Source: Palsa-744 sp963734815
GTDB taxonomy: Bacteria > Actinomycetota > Thermoleophilia > Solirubrobacterales > Solirubrobacteraceae
NCBI GenBank assembly: GCA_963734815.1
Contig: CAVTIH010000001.1
Coordinates: forward strand, 992,001-1,056,000
Direction: 5' to 3'
Length of the DNA: 64,000 bases
The notes beneath the pieces are model-generated. The model searched no databases. It saw nothing but the letters and a program-made list of their open reading frames with translations, and had not been told where the DNA came from. The position numbers were made by a program, and so were the translations under genes. Positions 10,858 through 18,157 of the stretch are shown here, in pieces (position 1 is the stretch's first letter; every line of letters begins with the position of its first letter).

Positions 10858-12080
10858 AGGGCGGAGTAGCCGGTGAGGTACACGCGTCGCCCGTCGCTGA
10901 TCACCGGATCGAAGGCGCCGGTGTCGATCTGGAAGACGACGTGGCCGGTGGAGATCCCGAGGCCGTAGGTGGTGTGGGTGCCGAGGTCGGAGAAGTACAC
11001 GACGTTGCCGAGGATCGTGGCCGAGCCGGAGATCTTGCCGCCGGCGTTGTAGCTCCAGTCGACGTGCCCGGTGCGCGCGTTGATCGCGTAGAAATTGCCG
11101 TCGTAGGAGCCCAGGTAGATCGTGGGGCCGAGGCCGGGGGCGTCGGTGACGGCGGGCGAGGCGTACACGTAGGCGCCGGTTTGATAGGCCCAGTCGAGCG
11201 CGCCGGTGGTGGCGTCGTAAGCGTAGATGCGCCCGTCGGTGTTGCCGAGGAACACCCGGCCATACACGACGGCGGCGGTCGAGTAGAAGGTGCCGCTGCC
11301 GAACAGCGCGCCTTCGGAGCTCGCCAGCCACAGCCGCTGCCCCGTGCGCTCGCTGATCGCCTGCACGTGCCCGGAGTAGTCGCCGAAGTAGAGCACGCCG
11401 TTCACAAGCGTGGGGCTGGCCTTGACGGCGCCGGCCGCGTGATAGGTCCAAACGGTCTGCCCGGTGCGTGCGTCCAACGCGTAAACGGTGCCGTCTTCGG
11501 AGCCGAAGTACAGCCGGCCGTGGTCGAGCAGCGGCGAGGACTCGCTGCGGGAGGGCAGGTTGCGCGACCAGCGGATCGCGCCGTTGGTCACGTCGAGCGC
11601 GACGATGCGCCCTTCTTCGGAGCTGGGCGCCCGGGCGAGCACGGTCGCATACACCGTGTTGCCGCCGACGGCGGGGGTGGAGGCGGAGAGCGCGCCCAGG
11701 TCGCGGCTCCACAGGATCTGTCCGTCCCACTTGTCGACGGCGGTGAGGGCGCCGTTGTCGGTGAGCTGGAAGATCCGGTTTTCGGAGAGCACCGGCGGAA
11801 ACTCGCGCAGCGAGCTGCCGCCCACGGCCCACACGCGCCTGAAGGGCGGGCGCAGGCTGGCGGGAGCCGGGTAGTAGCGGGCGTGGTTCTTGGTGTAGCC
11901 GTACAGCGGCCACGAAAACCGTTCGGGCCCGCGCTTGGGCAGCGTGGGGTTGGCCTGGGGCACGAAGCGGGCGTGCGGGTGGTAGATCGAGCCGGTGCGG
12001 TTGTGCGCGTACACATAACCGCCGAGCGCCATACCGGCGAGTAAGAGCAGGGCGGTGAGCGCGATCCAGCGGCGCTTCAC
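10833..12080 (-). CDS. Membrane-anchored PQQ-type beta-propeller protein
   Basis: The 415-residue protein has an N-terminal membrane anchor (hydrophobic residues 5-25) followed by repeated propeller blades of the PQQ/BamB type. At least six repeats of the form VYALDARTG.TVW or IYAYDATTGALDW are visible. Such extracytoplasmic propellers act as protein-binding scaffolds or, with PQQ and metal, as dehydrogenases; no dehydrogenase-specific residues are evident. It is preceded by a small membrane protein gene whose stop overlaps its start by 4 bases. Confidence 0.85.
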   Translation of the reverse strand: MKRRWIALTALLLLAGMALGGYVYAHNRTGSIYHPHARFVPQANPTLPKRGPERFSWPLYGYTKNHARYYPAPASLRPPFRRVWAVGGSSLREFPPVLSENRIFQLTDNGALTAVDKWDGQILWSRDLGALSASTPAVGGNTVYATVLARAPSSEEGRIVALDVTNGAIRWSRNLPSRSESSPLLDHGRLYFGSEDGTVYALDARTGQTVWTYHAAGAVKASPTLVNGVLYFGDYSGHVQAISERTGQRLWLASSEGALFGSGTFYSTAAVVYGRVFLGNTDGRIYAYDATTGALDWAYQTGAYVYASPAVTDAPGLGPTIYLGSYDGNFYAINARTGHVDWSYNAGGKISGSATILGNVVYFSDLGTHTTYGLGISTGHVVFQIDTGAFDPVISDGRRVYLTGYSALYDLAPTG

Positions 12081-12466
12081 GCGGCGAGCTTCGAAGACGG
12101 GGAGGCGGCGGCGCGGCCGGCGGCGGCTGTGTCGTCCAGTCCTGGGCCCGTCGCGCCGGGAGTGCTCTCAGCGGCGACCCCTACACGCGTCCCGCGACCG
12201 CGGCGCCCGCCGGCCCGGGCGTCCGCGCGTGCGTGTGTGGCGCGTGCGCCGGTACCGGCGCTGAAGCGTTGCGCCACGTGGCCGATGAGGCGCACCACCG
12301 CTACGAGCAACAGCCACGCAAGGGCGATTAGCAGCGGTATCAAGGTCATGCCGCACACCAGCGCGAGGACGTCGTGGTTGGCGCCGAGCGACCAGTTCCA
12401 CAGCAGGTAGTCGCCGAGAGCCAGCACGCCGACGACGGCCAGGGGCCGTTGAGGCCGTAGGGGCAC
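12077..12466 (-). CDS. Small membrane protein of unknown function
   Basis: The 129-residue protein has two hydrophobic segments (about residues 8-24 and 35-62) and an Ala/Gly/Arg-rich, probably disordered C-terminal tail. It overlaps the start of the propeller gene by 4 bases and so is probably co-expressed and functionally tied to it. I recognise no family. Confidence 0.6.
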   Translation of the reverse strand: MPLRPQRPLAVVGVLALGDYLLWNWSLGANHDVLALVCGMTLIPLLIALAWLLLVAVVRLIGHVAQRFSAGTGARATHARADARAGGRRGRGTRVGVAAESTPGATGPGLDDTAAAGRAAASPSSKLAA

Positions 12467-12523
12467 GCCTAAACCCTAGCGAGGTGTTGGGACGGATGGG
12501 GGCCGGTATCATCCAGGCAGCTT

Positions 12524-12594
12524 GCGGGCGAAGTGTTGTGGTTGCACAGAAGCCTTCCAAGCTTCTAGGGCGGGTTCGATTCCCGTCGCCCGCT
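12524..12594 (+). tRNA. tRNA-Gly(UCC)
   Basis: A complete cloverleaf can be folded: acceptor GCGGGCG/CGCCCGC, D-stem GTGT/GCAC, anticodon stem GAAGC/GCTTC around loop CTTCCAA (anticodon TCC), T-arm GCGGG-TTCGATT-CCCGT and discriminator T. The 3' CCA is not encoded. It lies 36 bases upstream of tRNA-Pro. Confidence 0.95.
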
Positions 12595-12609
12595 TGGAGT
12601 CGTCTCGCG

Positions 12610-14394
12610 CTAGGCTTGGACCCGATGCCACGGGGAGTGGCGCAGTCTGGTAGCGCACCCGGCTGGGGGCCGGGCGGTCGCAGGTTCAAATCCTGTCTCC
12701 CCGACCAAAACATCGCTAATCGAACCAAGGTCCAAATGCTCCCGTTCCCGGTTGGGGACGGGAGCATTGGCGTTCTTGGGCAGCGTGCTGGCGGCGACGG
12801 CCGGCGCGGGGTACGGGGTGGTGCTGGGGAGTTGGTGGATGGCGTTGCGGAGGTCGCGCAGCGCGGCGAACGGCCCGGTCATCTCAGCGTCGGTGACGAT
12901 TTCGTCGCAGACGTAGAGGGCTTTGAAGATGGCCTGGTTGAGCAGGCGGCGGATGGTGTCGTCGGCTCGCTGGTAGAGGTCGTGGAGGTCTTCGCTGAGG
13001 ATCTCGAGCGCGAGGTCGAGGGTGTCGGCGATGTCCTGGTAGCCGAGGTTCAGGCGGTCGATGAGCGTTTCGGCGTCTTGGCGGCGCTTGCGCAGGCGGG
13101 CTTGTTCGTCGTCGAAGAGTTCGCCGGTGATGCGGTCTTCGTAGTGCATGTTCAGGAGCTTGCGCTCTTGCTCTTTGACTTCGTCCAGGACGCCTTGGCA
13201 GCGGTCGATCTCCTGCTGGGCGGTCGCGGCTCGCTCCCGGAGGTCGTGCGTGATCGTTTGGCGGATTTCCTCGCGTTCGGTCTCGGTGATGGTGACGCCG
13301 CGGTAGTGGTTCTCGATGGCGGCTTCTACGAGGTCGACGGGCTGGTAGCCCTGGGGGCATTCGCCGCGTTGGTTGCGAGGGCAGACGAAGTATTCGTAGG
13401 TGCCGCCGTTGCCTTTGTTTTGTGAGTAGACCAGCCGCCCGCCGCAGGTGCCGCAGCGGATGGTGCCCTTGAGGTAGTGCTGGTGTTTGCGGTCGCGCTC
13501 ACCCGCGTGGTTGTGCGCCTTCAGGACGGCTTGGACTTGGTCGAAGAGCTCCTGGCTGATGATTGGTTCGTGCCGTCCGGGGTAGCGCTTGCCGTGGTAG
13601 GTGATGATCCCGGTGTAGTAGGGGCAGGAGAGCATGTCGTGGACGCCGGAGATGGTCAGCGGTCGCGGGCCGTGACGGCGGTCGCCGCGTGTACGCAGGC
13701 CGCGAGCGTCCAGCAACAGTGTCATGTCGGCAACGCCGTAGAGGCCGGTGGCGTAGGTCTCGAACGCCCAGCGGACGAGCGTGGCGCGCTCGGGATCGAC
13801 GACGACGGTGCGGACCTCGCCGCCCTGGGGTAGCTGCTCGCGGATGTTCAGGTAGCCGATGCGTGCGCGTCCGGGGGTGCCGCCGCGCTTGGCCTTCTCG
13901 GTGAGTCCCTTCATGACCTCGTTGGCGAGGTTGCGGCTGTAGTACTCGGCGAAGCTGGCCAACATGCCGTGCATCAGCCGCCCGGCGGGGGTCTGGTCGA
14001 TGTTCTCGGTGGCGCTGATCAGGCGGGCACCGGCCAGTTCGATGTCGAACAACATGTTGGCGTCGTCGCGGCGGTTGCGCGCGAAGCGATCGACCTTCCA
14101 GCAGATCACGTAGTCGACGTCACGCTGCTCTTTGATGCGCCGGAGCATTCGGTTCAGTTCGGGGCGCTGGTTGGTCTTGGCTGACTCGGCGCGCTCGATG
14201 TACTCATCGACCACGGAGGCGTCGTACTCGCCGGCCTTCTGTGCGCAGCGCTCCCGCTGCGCGGCGATCGACAGGCCATCGTCGTCGTAGTCGGTCTCCA
14301 GCTGGCCGCGCGAGCTGACGCGCAGGTAGAGCACGGCCCGTTTGACAGCATCGGCCGGGGTGTCGTCTGTTGGTTTGGTGAGGGTGAGTGTCAT
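12610..14394 (-). CDS. Large serine recombinase (integrase)
   Basis: The 594-residue protein has the resolvase catalytic domain (YLRVSSRGQ with Ser27, then the VDRFARNR and SFAEYYSRNL motifs), a recombinase domain, a zinc-ribbon pair of Cys motifs (CGTCGG and CPRNQRGECP, about residues 310-350) and a long coiled-coil region, as in large serine integrases. The ATG at 14394 overlaps the immA stop by 4 bases. The frame runs through attL, so roughly the last 33 residues are encoded by the core and by the antisense of the host tRNA-Pro. In the excised circle the same frame would continue into the right-end sequence and stop at 59081. A serine enzyme at a tRNA site is unusual. Confidence 0.92.
   Translation of the reverse strand: MTLTLTKPTDDTPADAVKRAVLYLRVSSRGQLETDYDDDGLSIAAQRERCAQKAGEYDASVVDEYIERAESAKTNQRPELNRMLRRIKEQRDVDYVICWKVDRFARNRRDDANMLFDIELAGARLISATENIDQTPAGRLMHGMLASFAEYYSRNLANEVMKGLTEKAKRGGTPGRARIGYLNIREQLPQGGEVRTVVVDPERATLVRWAFETYATGLYGVADMTLLLDARGLRTRGDRRHGPRPLTISGVHDMLSCPYYTGIITYHGKRYPGRHEPIISQELFDQVQAVLKAHNHAGERDRKHQHYLKGTIRCGTCGGRLVYSQNKGNGGTYEYFVCPRNQRGECPQGYQPVDLVEAAIENHYRGVTITETEREEIRQTITHDLRERAATAQQEIDRCQGVLDEVKEQERKLLNMHYEDRITGELFDDEQARLRKRRQDAETLIDRLNLGYQDIADTLDLALEILSEDLHDLYQRADDTIRRLLNQAIFKALYVCDEIVTDAEMTGPFAALRDLRNAIHQLPSTTPYPAPAVAASTLPKNANAPVPNREREHLDLGSISDVLVGETGFEPATARPPAGCATRLRHSPWHRVQA
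12631..12707 (+). tRNA. tRNA-Pro(GGG), integration site of the island
   Basis: The cloverleaf has acceptor CGGGGAG/CTCCCCG, D-arm GCGC/GCGC, anticodon stem CCCGG/CCGGG around loop CTGGGGG (anticodon GGG), T-arm CAGG-TTCAAAT-CCTG and discriminator A at 12704. A CCA follows at 12705-12707, but only its first C belongs to the repeated core, so the final CA is supplied by the inserted element. The 3' half is duplicated at 59138-59182. Confidence 0.95.
12661..12705 (+). repeat. attL, 45-bp core repeat inside tRNA-Pro
   Basis: The 45 bases are identical to 59138-59182. The base before differs (C here, G there) and the following bases differ (CAAAA here, TGAAA there), so 45 is the exact length. The tRNA stays intact on this side. 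Confidence 0.93.
12735..12768. repeat. Inverted repeat next to attL within the integrase gene
   Basis: Perfect 11-base arms AATGCTCCCGT and ACGGGAGCATT (12735-12745, 12758-12768) lie 30 bases inside attL. Read from the tRNA side this could terminate tRNA-Pro transcription; it could also be a recombinase or accessory-factor site. It is also coding for the integrase C-terminal region. Confidence 0.5.
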
Positions 14395-15032
14395 TGTGTG
14401 GTTCTCCTTTCCTTGGTGTTCTTGGTGTGCGGCTGCCACTGGCAGTACGAGCGGCCACGGTGTCGTGGCCTTCGTTTCAAGAGGCCGAGGGCGTGGAGGC
14501 GGTGTGCGACCGCTTCGGCGGGCACTTGGTAGCGCTCGGCCAGGGCGCTGAGGTTGCGGTGTCCCGCCTGCCAGTCGGCGCGCAGCCACGGCGCGGGCAT
14601 CAGCACGCTCAGCGCGAAGTCGGTGCAGAGCCCTTCGCTACTGCTGCGGATGCCGGCTTGGCGCGGCTTGGTGGTGTGGCCACCGTCGATGATGTGTTTC
14701 AGTTCGTGCAGGAGCGTGACGCGCCGCTCAGTGGGCGGCAGGGTGCTGTCGATGAGGATGTCACCGCCGCGGCTGCTCGGTTTGCTGACGCCCATCAGTC
14801 CTTTCACTGGTACTTGTGCCAGCGGGTAGACGGTTACGCCGTCGAGGTCGCTGACGATTCGCTCAGGGACCGGCGGGGCGGTGATGTGTGCTTCGTTGAG
14901 TAGGAGCTTGGCTTGTTGTTCGGCGACCCAGCGTGCCTCGCGGCGGGTTACTGACCATGCCGGGGTGAGGGCGCGTAAGCGCTGCACCAGTCGGGGTGCC
15001 TTTGGCCCGGTCGTACCCACCCGTGCGTGCAT
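14391..15032 (-). CDS. ImmA/IrrE-family metallo-endopeptidase
   Basis: The 213-residue protein contains the zinc-protease signature HELKH (His109, Glu110, His113) in the context TLLHELKHIIDGG, typical of ImmA/IrrE (COG2856) proteases. In ICEBs1-type elements ImmA cleaves the cognate XRE repressor after DNA damage or a quorum cue and so switches on excision. The start ATG at 15032 overlaps the stop of the XRE gene by one base, and its stop overlaps the integrase start by four. The longer open frame upstream is a shadow of the XRE gene. Confidence 0.88.
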   Translation of the reverse strand: MHARVGTTGPKAPRLVQRLRALTPAWSVTRREARWVAEQQAKLLLNEAHITAPPVPERIVSDLDGVTVYPLAQVPVKGLMGVSKPSSRGGDILIDSTLPPTERRVTLLHELKHIIDGGHTTKPRQAGIRSSSEGLCTDFALSVLMPAPWLRADWQAGHRNLSALAERYQVPAEAVAHRLHALGLLKRRPRHRGRSYCQWQPHTKNTKERRTTQ

Positions 15033-15400
15033 CAGTCGTGGAGCTCTCCGCCGTGGTGTTCGCGGCGGTTGCGGCGAATCTGATCGAAGACCTCTTCGAT
15101 CTGCCTGATCTCCTGCGGGTCGAGCTTGTACTTGGTGCGAAAGTAGGTGCGGATGGCCGGCAGGTCGCTGGAGACCTTCCCGCGGGTGATCCGGTCGATC
15201 CGCTCCGGCGGGATGTCCAGCACCTCGGCTACTTTGGTGAGCTTGCTCGGTGCTGGCGCGGTCATCTGCCCTTTCTCTAGGCGACTGAGCCAGCCGTAGG
15301 ACGTGCCGGTCAGCTCGTCCAGTTTGCGCAGCGACAATCCCTGGGCGCGGCGAGTTCGCTTGACCAGCCGTCCGAGTTCTCGTGCTTGTACTTCTGTCAT
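15032..15400 (-). CDS. XRE-family repressor, ImmR-like
   Basis: The 122-residue protein has an N-terminal XRE helix-turn-helix (residues about 8-65: RAQGLSLRKLDELTGTSYGWLSRLEKGQ). The short C-terminal half would be the oligomerisation or protease-sensitive part. It is the first gene of a tight xre-immA-int cassette, so it probably controls its own operon including the integrase. A convincing promoter lies upstream (15425-15453). No optimal Shine-Dalgarno precedes ATG 15400; the GGAGG at 15420-15424 is about 19 bases away. Confidence 0.88.
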   Translation of the reverse strand: MTEVQARELGRLVKRTRRAQGLSLRKLDELTGTSYGWLSRLEKGQMTAPAPSKLTKVAEVLDIPPERIDRITRGKVSSDLPAIRTYFRTKYKLDPQEIRQIEEVFDQIRRNRREHHGGELHD

Positions 15401-15424
15401 GTGCCATTCCCGTTTACTACCTCC

Positions 15425-15453
15425 ATTGTATTACATAATGTGACGAATGTTAA
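15425..15453 (-). promoter_or_regulatory. Promoter of the xre-immA-int cassette
   Basis: On the minus strand TTAACA (15448-15453) and TACAAT (15425-15430) are separated by 17 bases, in an AT-rich patch unlike its surroundings. The spacer lies in a near-symmetrical CATTGTATTACATAATG sequence that could be the repressor operator. Confidence 0.6.
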
Positions 15454-15540
15454 CTGTCTATCTTAAAACCACCGTGACGCCGGATAACCATTACCATTTT
15501 CTCCCTAATTATATATTGTGACCCTGGTGAGGTGGTAAGT

Positions 15541-15577
15541 GTGGGTGGCCCAAATCAATTGGATTTGAGCCACCCAC
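15541..15577. terminator. Hairpin terminator after the 15608-16018 gene
   Basis: GTGGGTGGC/GCCACCCAC plus CAAATC/GATTTG form a 15-bp stem with an AATT-containing loop. It lies between the end of the minus-strand operon and the xre promoter, as expected for insulation. Confidence 0.65.
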
Positions 15578-15607
15578 CCCATCTTGTCTTTCGAGTGAGC
15601 CTTGCGG

Positions 15608-16018
15608 CTAAGAGGACTGCTCCAGCAGCGTGATCTTCTCAGTAATGCTGGCCTTGCGCTCATCGGCGCTGGCCTGCATCGCCTCGTACTCTGCCTGAGC
15701 CTCCGTGGCTCGTTCTTTGGCGACCTCGATCTCAGCGTCGATACTTTCGATCGCTCGCTTGAGTGTCGTGATTGCGGACTCGACCGCTGTCTCGCTGGTC
15801 GTCTCGCGCCGCCTGGTGCGACGAGTCCCGCCACCGTTGCCGGTAGGGGGATTGCCGCCGTTGTCCAGCACACGCTTGTGCTGGTAGTAGGCGCCGCGTA
15901 GGCTGTCGACCGGCTGGCCGTACTGCTCGGCAAGGGTCTTGAAGGCATCAGCCTTCTTGACCTCGCCCGAGGCAATCATCGCCTCGATCTTCTCGTAGAC
16001 TTCTTGTGCCTTGGTCAT
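15608..16018 (-). CDS. Coiled-coil protein of unknown function
   Basis: The 136-residue protein has an N-terminal helical region resembling a small HTH (residues 1-45, SGEVKKADAFKTLAEQYGQPVDSLRGAYYQHKR), a Gly/Arg-rich linker and a long C-terminal coiled coil (about residues 75-130). The ATG at 16018 is preceded by a good GGAGG nine bases upstream (16028-16032). It may bind DNA and dimerise, but I recognise no family. It is last in the minus-strand mobilisation gene row. Confidence 0.75.
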   Translation of the reverse strand: MTKAQEVYEKIEAMIASGEVKKADAFKTLAEQYGQPVDSLRGAYYQHKRVLDNGGNPPTGNGGGTRRTRRRETTSETAVESAITTLKRAIESIDAEIEVAKERATEAQAEYEAMQASADERKASITEKITLLEQSS

Positions 16019-16135
16019 TGCCAAGTACCTCCGTTTTGTTGGATTGGATGGGGTTGCGGCGGGCACGACGACGCGGCCGGTTTTCACCGTGGTCGTTATG
16101 CACGCCGTGCAGCCATCCAGCCCCAGCGTTCCCTC

Positions 16136-17137
16136 TCATTTCCGGGCCTCCGCGGACCAGTGCTCGATTCGCGCCCGTGCGACCGGCACATAGCTCGCCT
16201 CCCGTTCGACGCCGACGAACCGCCGGCCCTCGATCGCGCAGGCCGCGCCGGTCGAGCCACTGCCCGCGAACGGGTCGAGCACCGTGCCGCCCGGCGGGCA
16301 GAGCAGCCGTGTCAGCCAGCGCATCAGCGTGAGCGGCTTGACCGTCGGATGCGTGTTGCGCACCAGCCGCACCGAGTGTCCCCCGCGCGGGTAGATCGGC
16401 ACCTCACGCAGCGCCAGATCCTCGCAGCCAGCCTCGCGCTCCCGGCGGCTGGCCTTGCTGGCGAAGAACAAGCGGCTGATCTCCCGGCCGGGGCGAGGCT
16501 CGGTGTCGATCAGCGCGACCGGGCAGTCCGCCTCGCAGCGCCCGGGCCGACACCGTGAACCGTGGGAGAGCGTGACGTTCGCCGGCCAGAACCCCCGGCC
16601 GCCCTCATGGCGAGGGACACGTGCCGCGTCGATCTGGAGTGCCCCCGTGCCGTGCCGCGCGAGGTTGGCGTCGAGCGTCGGTCCCTCCATTGGTTTGCGG
16701 GCCAGCAGGATCGGCTCGTAGGCCGGTTTCAGCGTGCTACCGAGCCCGTCAACGCGGCGGTGGGATTTGGGCACACCGTTGGCGTAGAGCCACAGCACCT
16801 GATCACGAACCTCGAACCCGGCGTCCTCCACCCCGGCGACCAGCCGATGGGCGGTGCGCGGTGTACCGAACGCCGCCAGCCACCCGCCCGGTTTGAGTAC
16901 CCGCAGCGCCTCGGCCGCCCACCCGCTCGTCCAGCCCTGAAACGTCACAGGGTCGGTCAGCTTGCCGCCGTCCCATGCCTCGCCGCCGAAGCCGATGCCA
17001 TACGGCGGGTCGGTGATGATCGCCTCCACCGAGTTCTCGGGTAGCTCGGGCAGCAGCTTGAGGCTATCGGCGTGCAATAGCAGCCAGCGTTTCGCGTCGC
17101 CATACATCACCGGGCGCCCGGTAGTCGCCGCGCTCAT
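16136..17137 (-). CDS. DNA methyltransferase (N4/N6 family)
   Basis: The 333-residue protein has the catalytic motif IV DPPYGIGF near residue 43 and the SAM-binding motif I region LDPFAGSGSTGAACAIEGRRFVG near the C-terminus, giving the beta-type order (catalytic before SAM motif) of N6-adenine or N4-cytosine methylases. No restriction endonuclease gene is adjacent, so it is probably an orphan enzyme, perhaps protecting the element from host restriction or marking it. The ATG overlaps the stop of the upstream gene by 4 bases. Confidence 0.92.
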   Translation of the reverse strand: MSAATTGRPVMYGDAKRWLLLHADSLKLLPELPENSVEAIITDPPYGIGFGGEAWDGGKLTDPVTFQGWTSGWAAEALRVLKPGGWLAAFGTPRTAHRLVAGVEDAGFEVRDQVLWLYANGVPKSHRRVDGLGSTLKPAYEPILLARKPMEGPTLDANLARHGTGALQIDAARVPRHEGGRGFWPANVTLSHGSRCRPGRCEADCPVALIDTEPRPGREISRLFFASKASRREREAGCEDLALREVPIYPRGGHSVRLVRNTHPTVKPLTLMRWLTRLLCPPGGTVLDPFAGSGSTGAACAIEGRRFVGVEREASYVPVARARIEHWSAEARK

Positions 17138-17988
17138 GCTGCGCCTCCTGCCGCCGTGGCGTCCTGGCCGCAGAGCGCCTCAACGGCCTGCTCACTGGTA
17201 GCGATCGTGAACAGCCGCCGCGTCTGCTCAGGCAACCCCCGGTGGATGTCGGTGAGCAGCGCCAGCCGCCGCGCGTCGGGCACGATCCACAGCACGCCGG
17301 GGAAGACCCCGGTCTTGGCCTGCTCCTCGCCGGAGCGGAAATACTCGCTGTAGGCGTGATGCTGGCGGGTCAACTGGCCGCGGTGCTCGCTGCCCAGGTC
17401 CACCTCCACGAAGAAGGAGTCCTCCCATTCCTTGCCGATGCCGAGCCGCACGAACGCATCGGGCTTGAGCACCCCCGCCGCGCCACCGAGCCGGGTGTAG
17501 CGCCTGTGGCACGCGGGCTCTGCGTCGAAGTCCAGCAGCTCCACCCGCCCGGCCCGCTCCGCCTGCCGCAAGCGAACGTATAGGTCACTGACGGCGAGCG
17601 TGTGCGCTGTCCACGTCGCACCAGGCTCGTGCGCGCTGCGCGAACGCGGCAGACCCTCACCAGCCCAATACGCCATCATCCGCCGCCCCGCTGGGCCGAG
17701 CGCGTAGACCCATGCCGAGGAGCCGCCGCCGATCCCTCCTTGACGGCGCTCCAAGCGGTCGAGCGCCCGCTGCTCAACCAGCCGGGCCAGCACTCGGCGA
17801 GCCTGACGAGCGCGAGTAGCAGGCGGAGCGGCAGTAGAAGTATTAGAAATATAAAAATAAAAAAATAAATCAGAGAGCTGCCGACCACTGACCAAGGTGA
17901 GGCGAGCGACCGTCTCCACGATCTCCCTCTCAAGGTGAGGCATCCCATCGGCCAAGGCCACTAGCCGGGGGACGCTGACCCGGCTCAC
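17134..17988 (-). CDS. Replication-relaxation family protein
   Basis: The 284-residue protein resembles the Replic_Relax family found on actinobacterial plasmids and integrative elements: an N-terminal winged-helix region (about residues 8-95) and a C-terminal domain with WTAHTLAVSDLYVRLR and the charged KEWEDSFFVEVDLGSE. It is thought to act in mobile-element replication or conjugation. GTG at 17988 is chosen because the longer frame is a shadow. A strikingly AT-rich tract at about 17830-17870 encodes LFFYFYISN within otherwise GC-rich sequence. It overlaps the methyltransferase by 4 bases. Confidence 0.78.
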   Translation of the reverse strand: MSRVSVPRLVALADGMPHLEREIVETVARLTLVSGRQLSDLFFYFYISNTSTAAPPATRARQARRVLARLVEQRALDRLERRQGGIGGGSSAWVYALGPAGRRMMAYWAGEGLPRSRSAHEPGATWTAHTLAVSDLYVRLRQAERAGRVELLDFDAEPACHRRYTRLGGAAGVLKPDAFVRLGIGKEWEDSFFVEVDLGSEHRGQLTRQHHAYSEYFRSGEEQAKTGVFPGVLWIVPDARRLALLTDIHRGLPEQTRRLFTIATSEQAVEALCGQDATAAGGAA

Positions 17989-18157
17989 GACCGGCCCCCC
18001 GCACGGGACAACAACACACACCACGCAAGGGCAAGAGCCCCTGGCGTTATTCGCCGAAAAGCCCCATGCCACAAGGGCGAACAGCGATCGTGACTCAAGG
18101 CGACCGGCGAGGCGAGCGGCGCAGCGAGCGGCACACCCCGGCGGAGTAGTCCGCAGC

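Noticed and set aside
12168..12767. Open frame containing SGRQDLNLRPPGPQPG
   Set aside because: This is a conceptual translation across two tRNA genes, a well-known source of spurious proteins.
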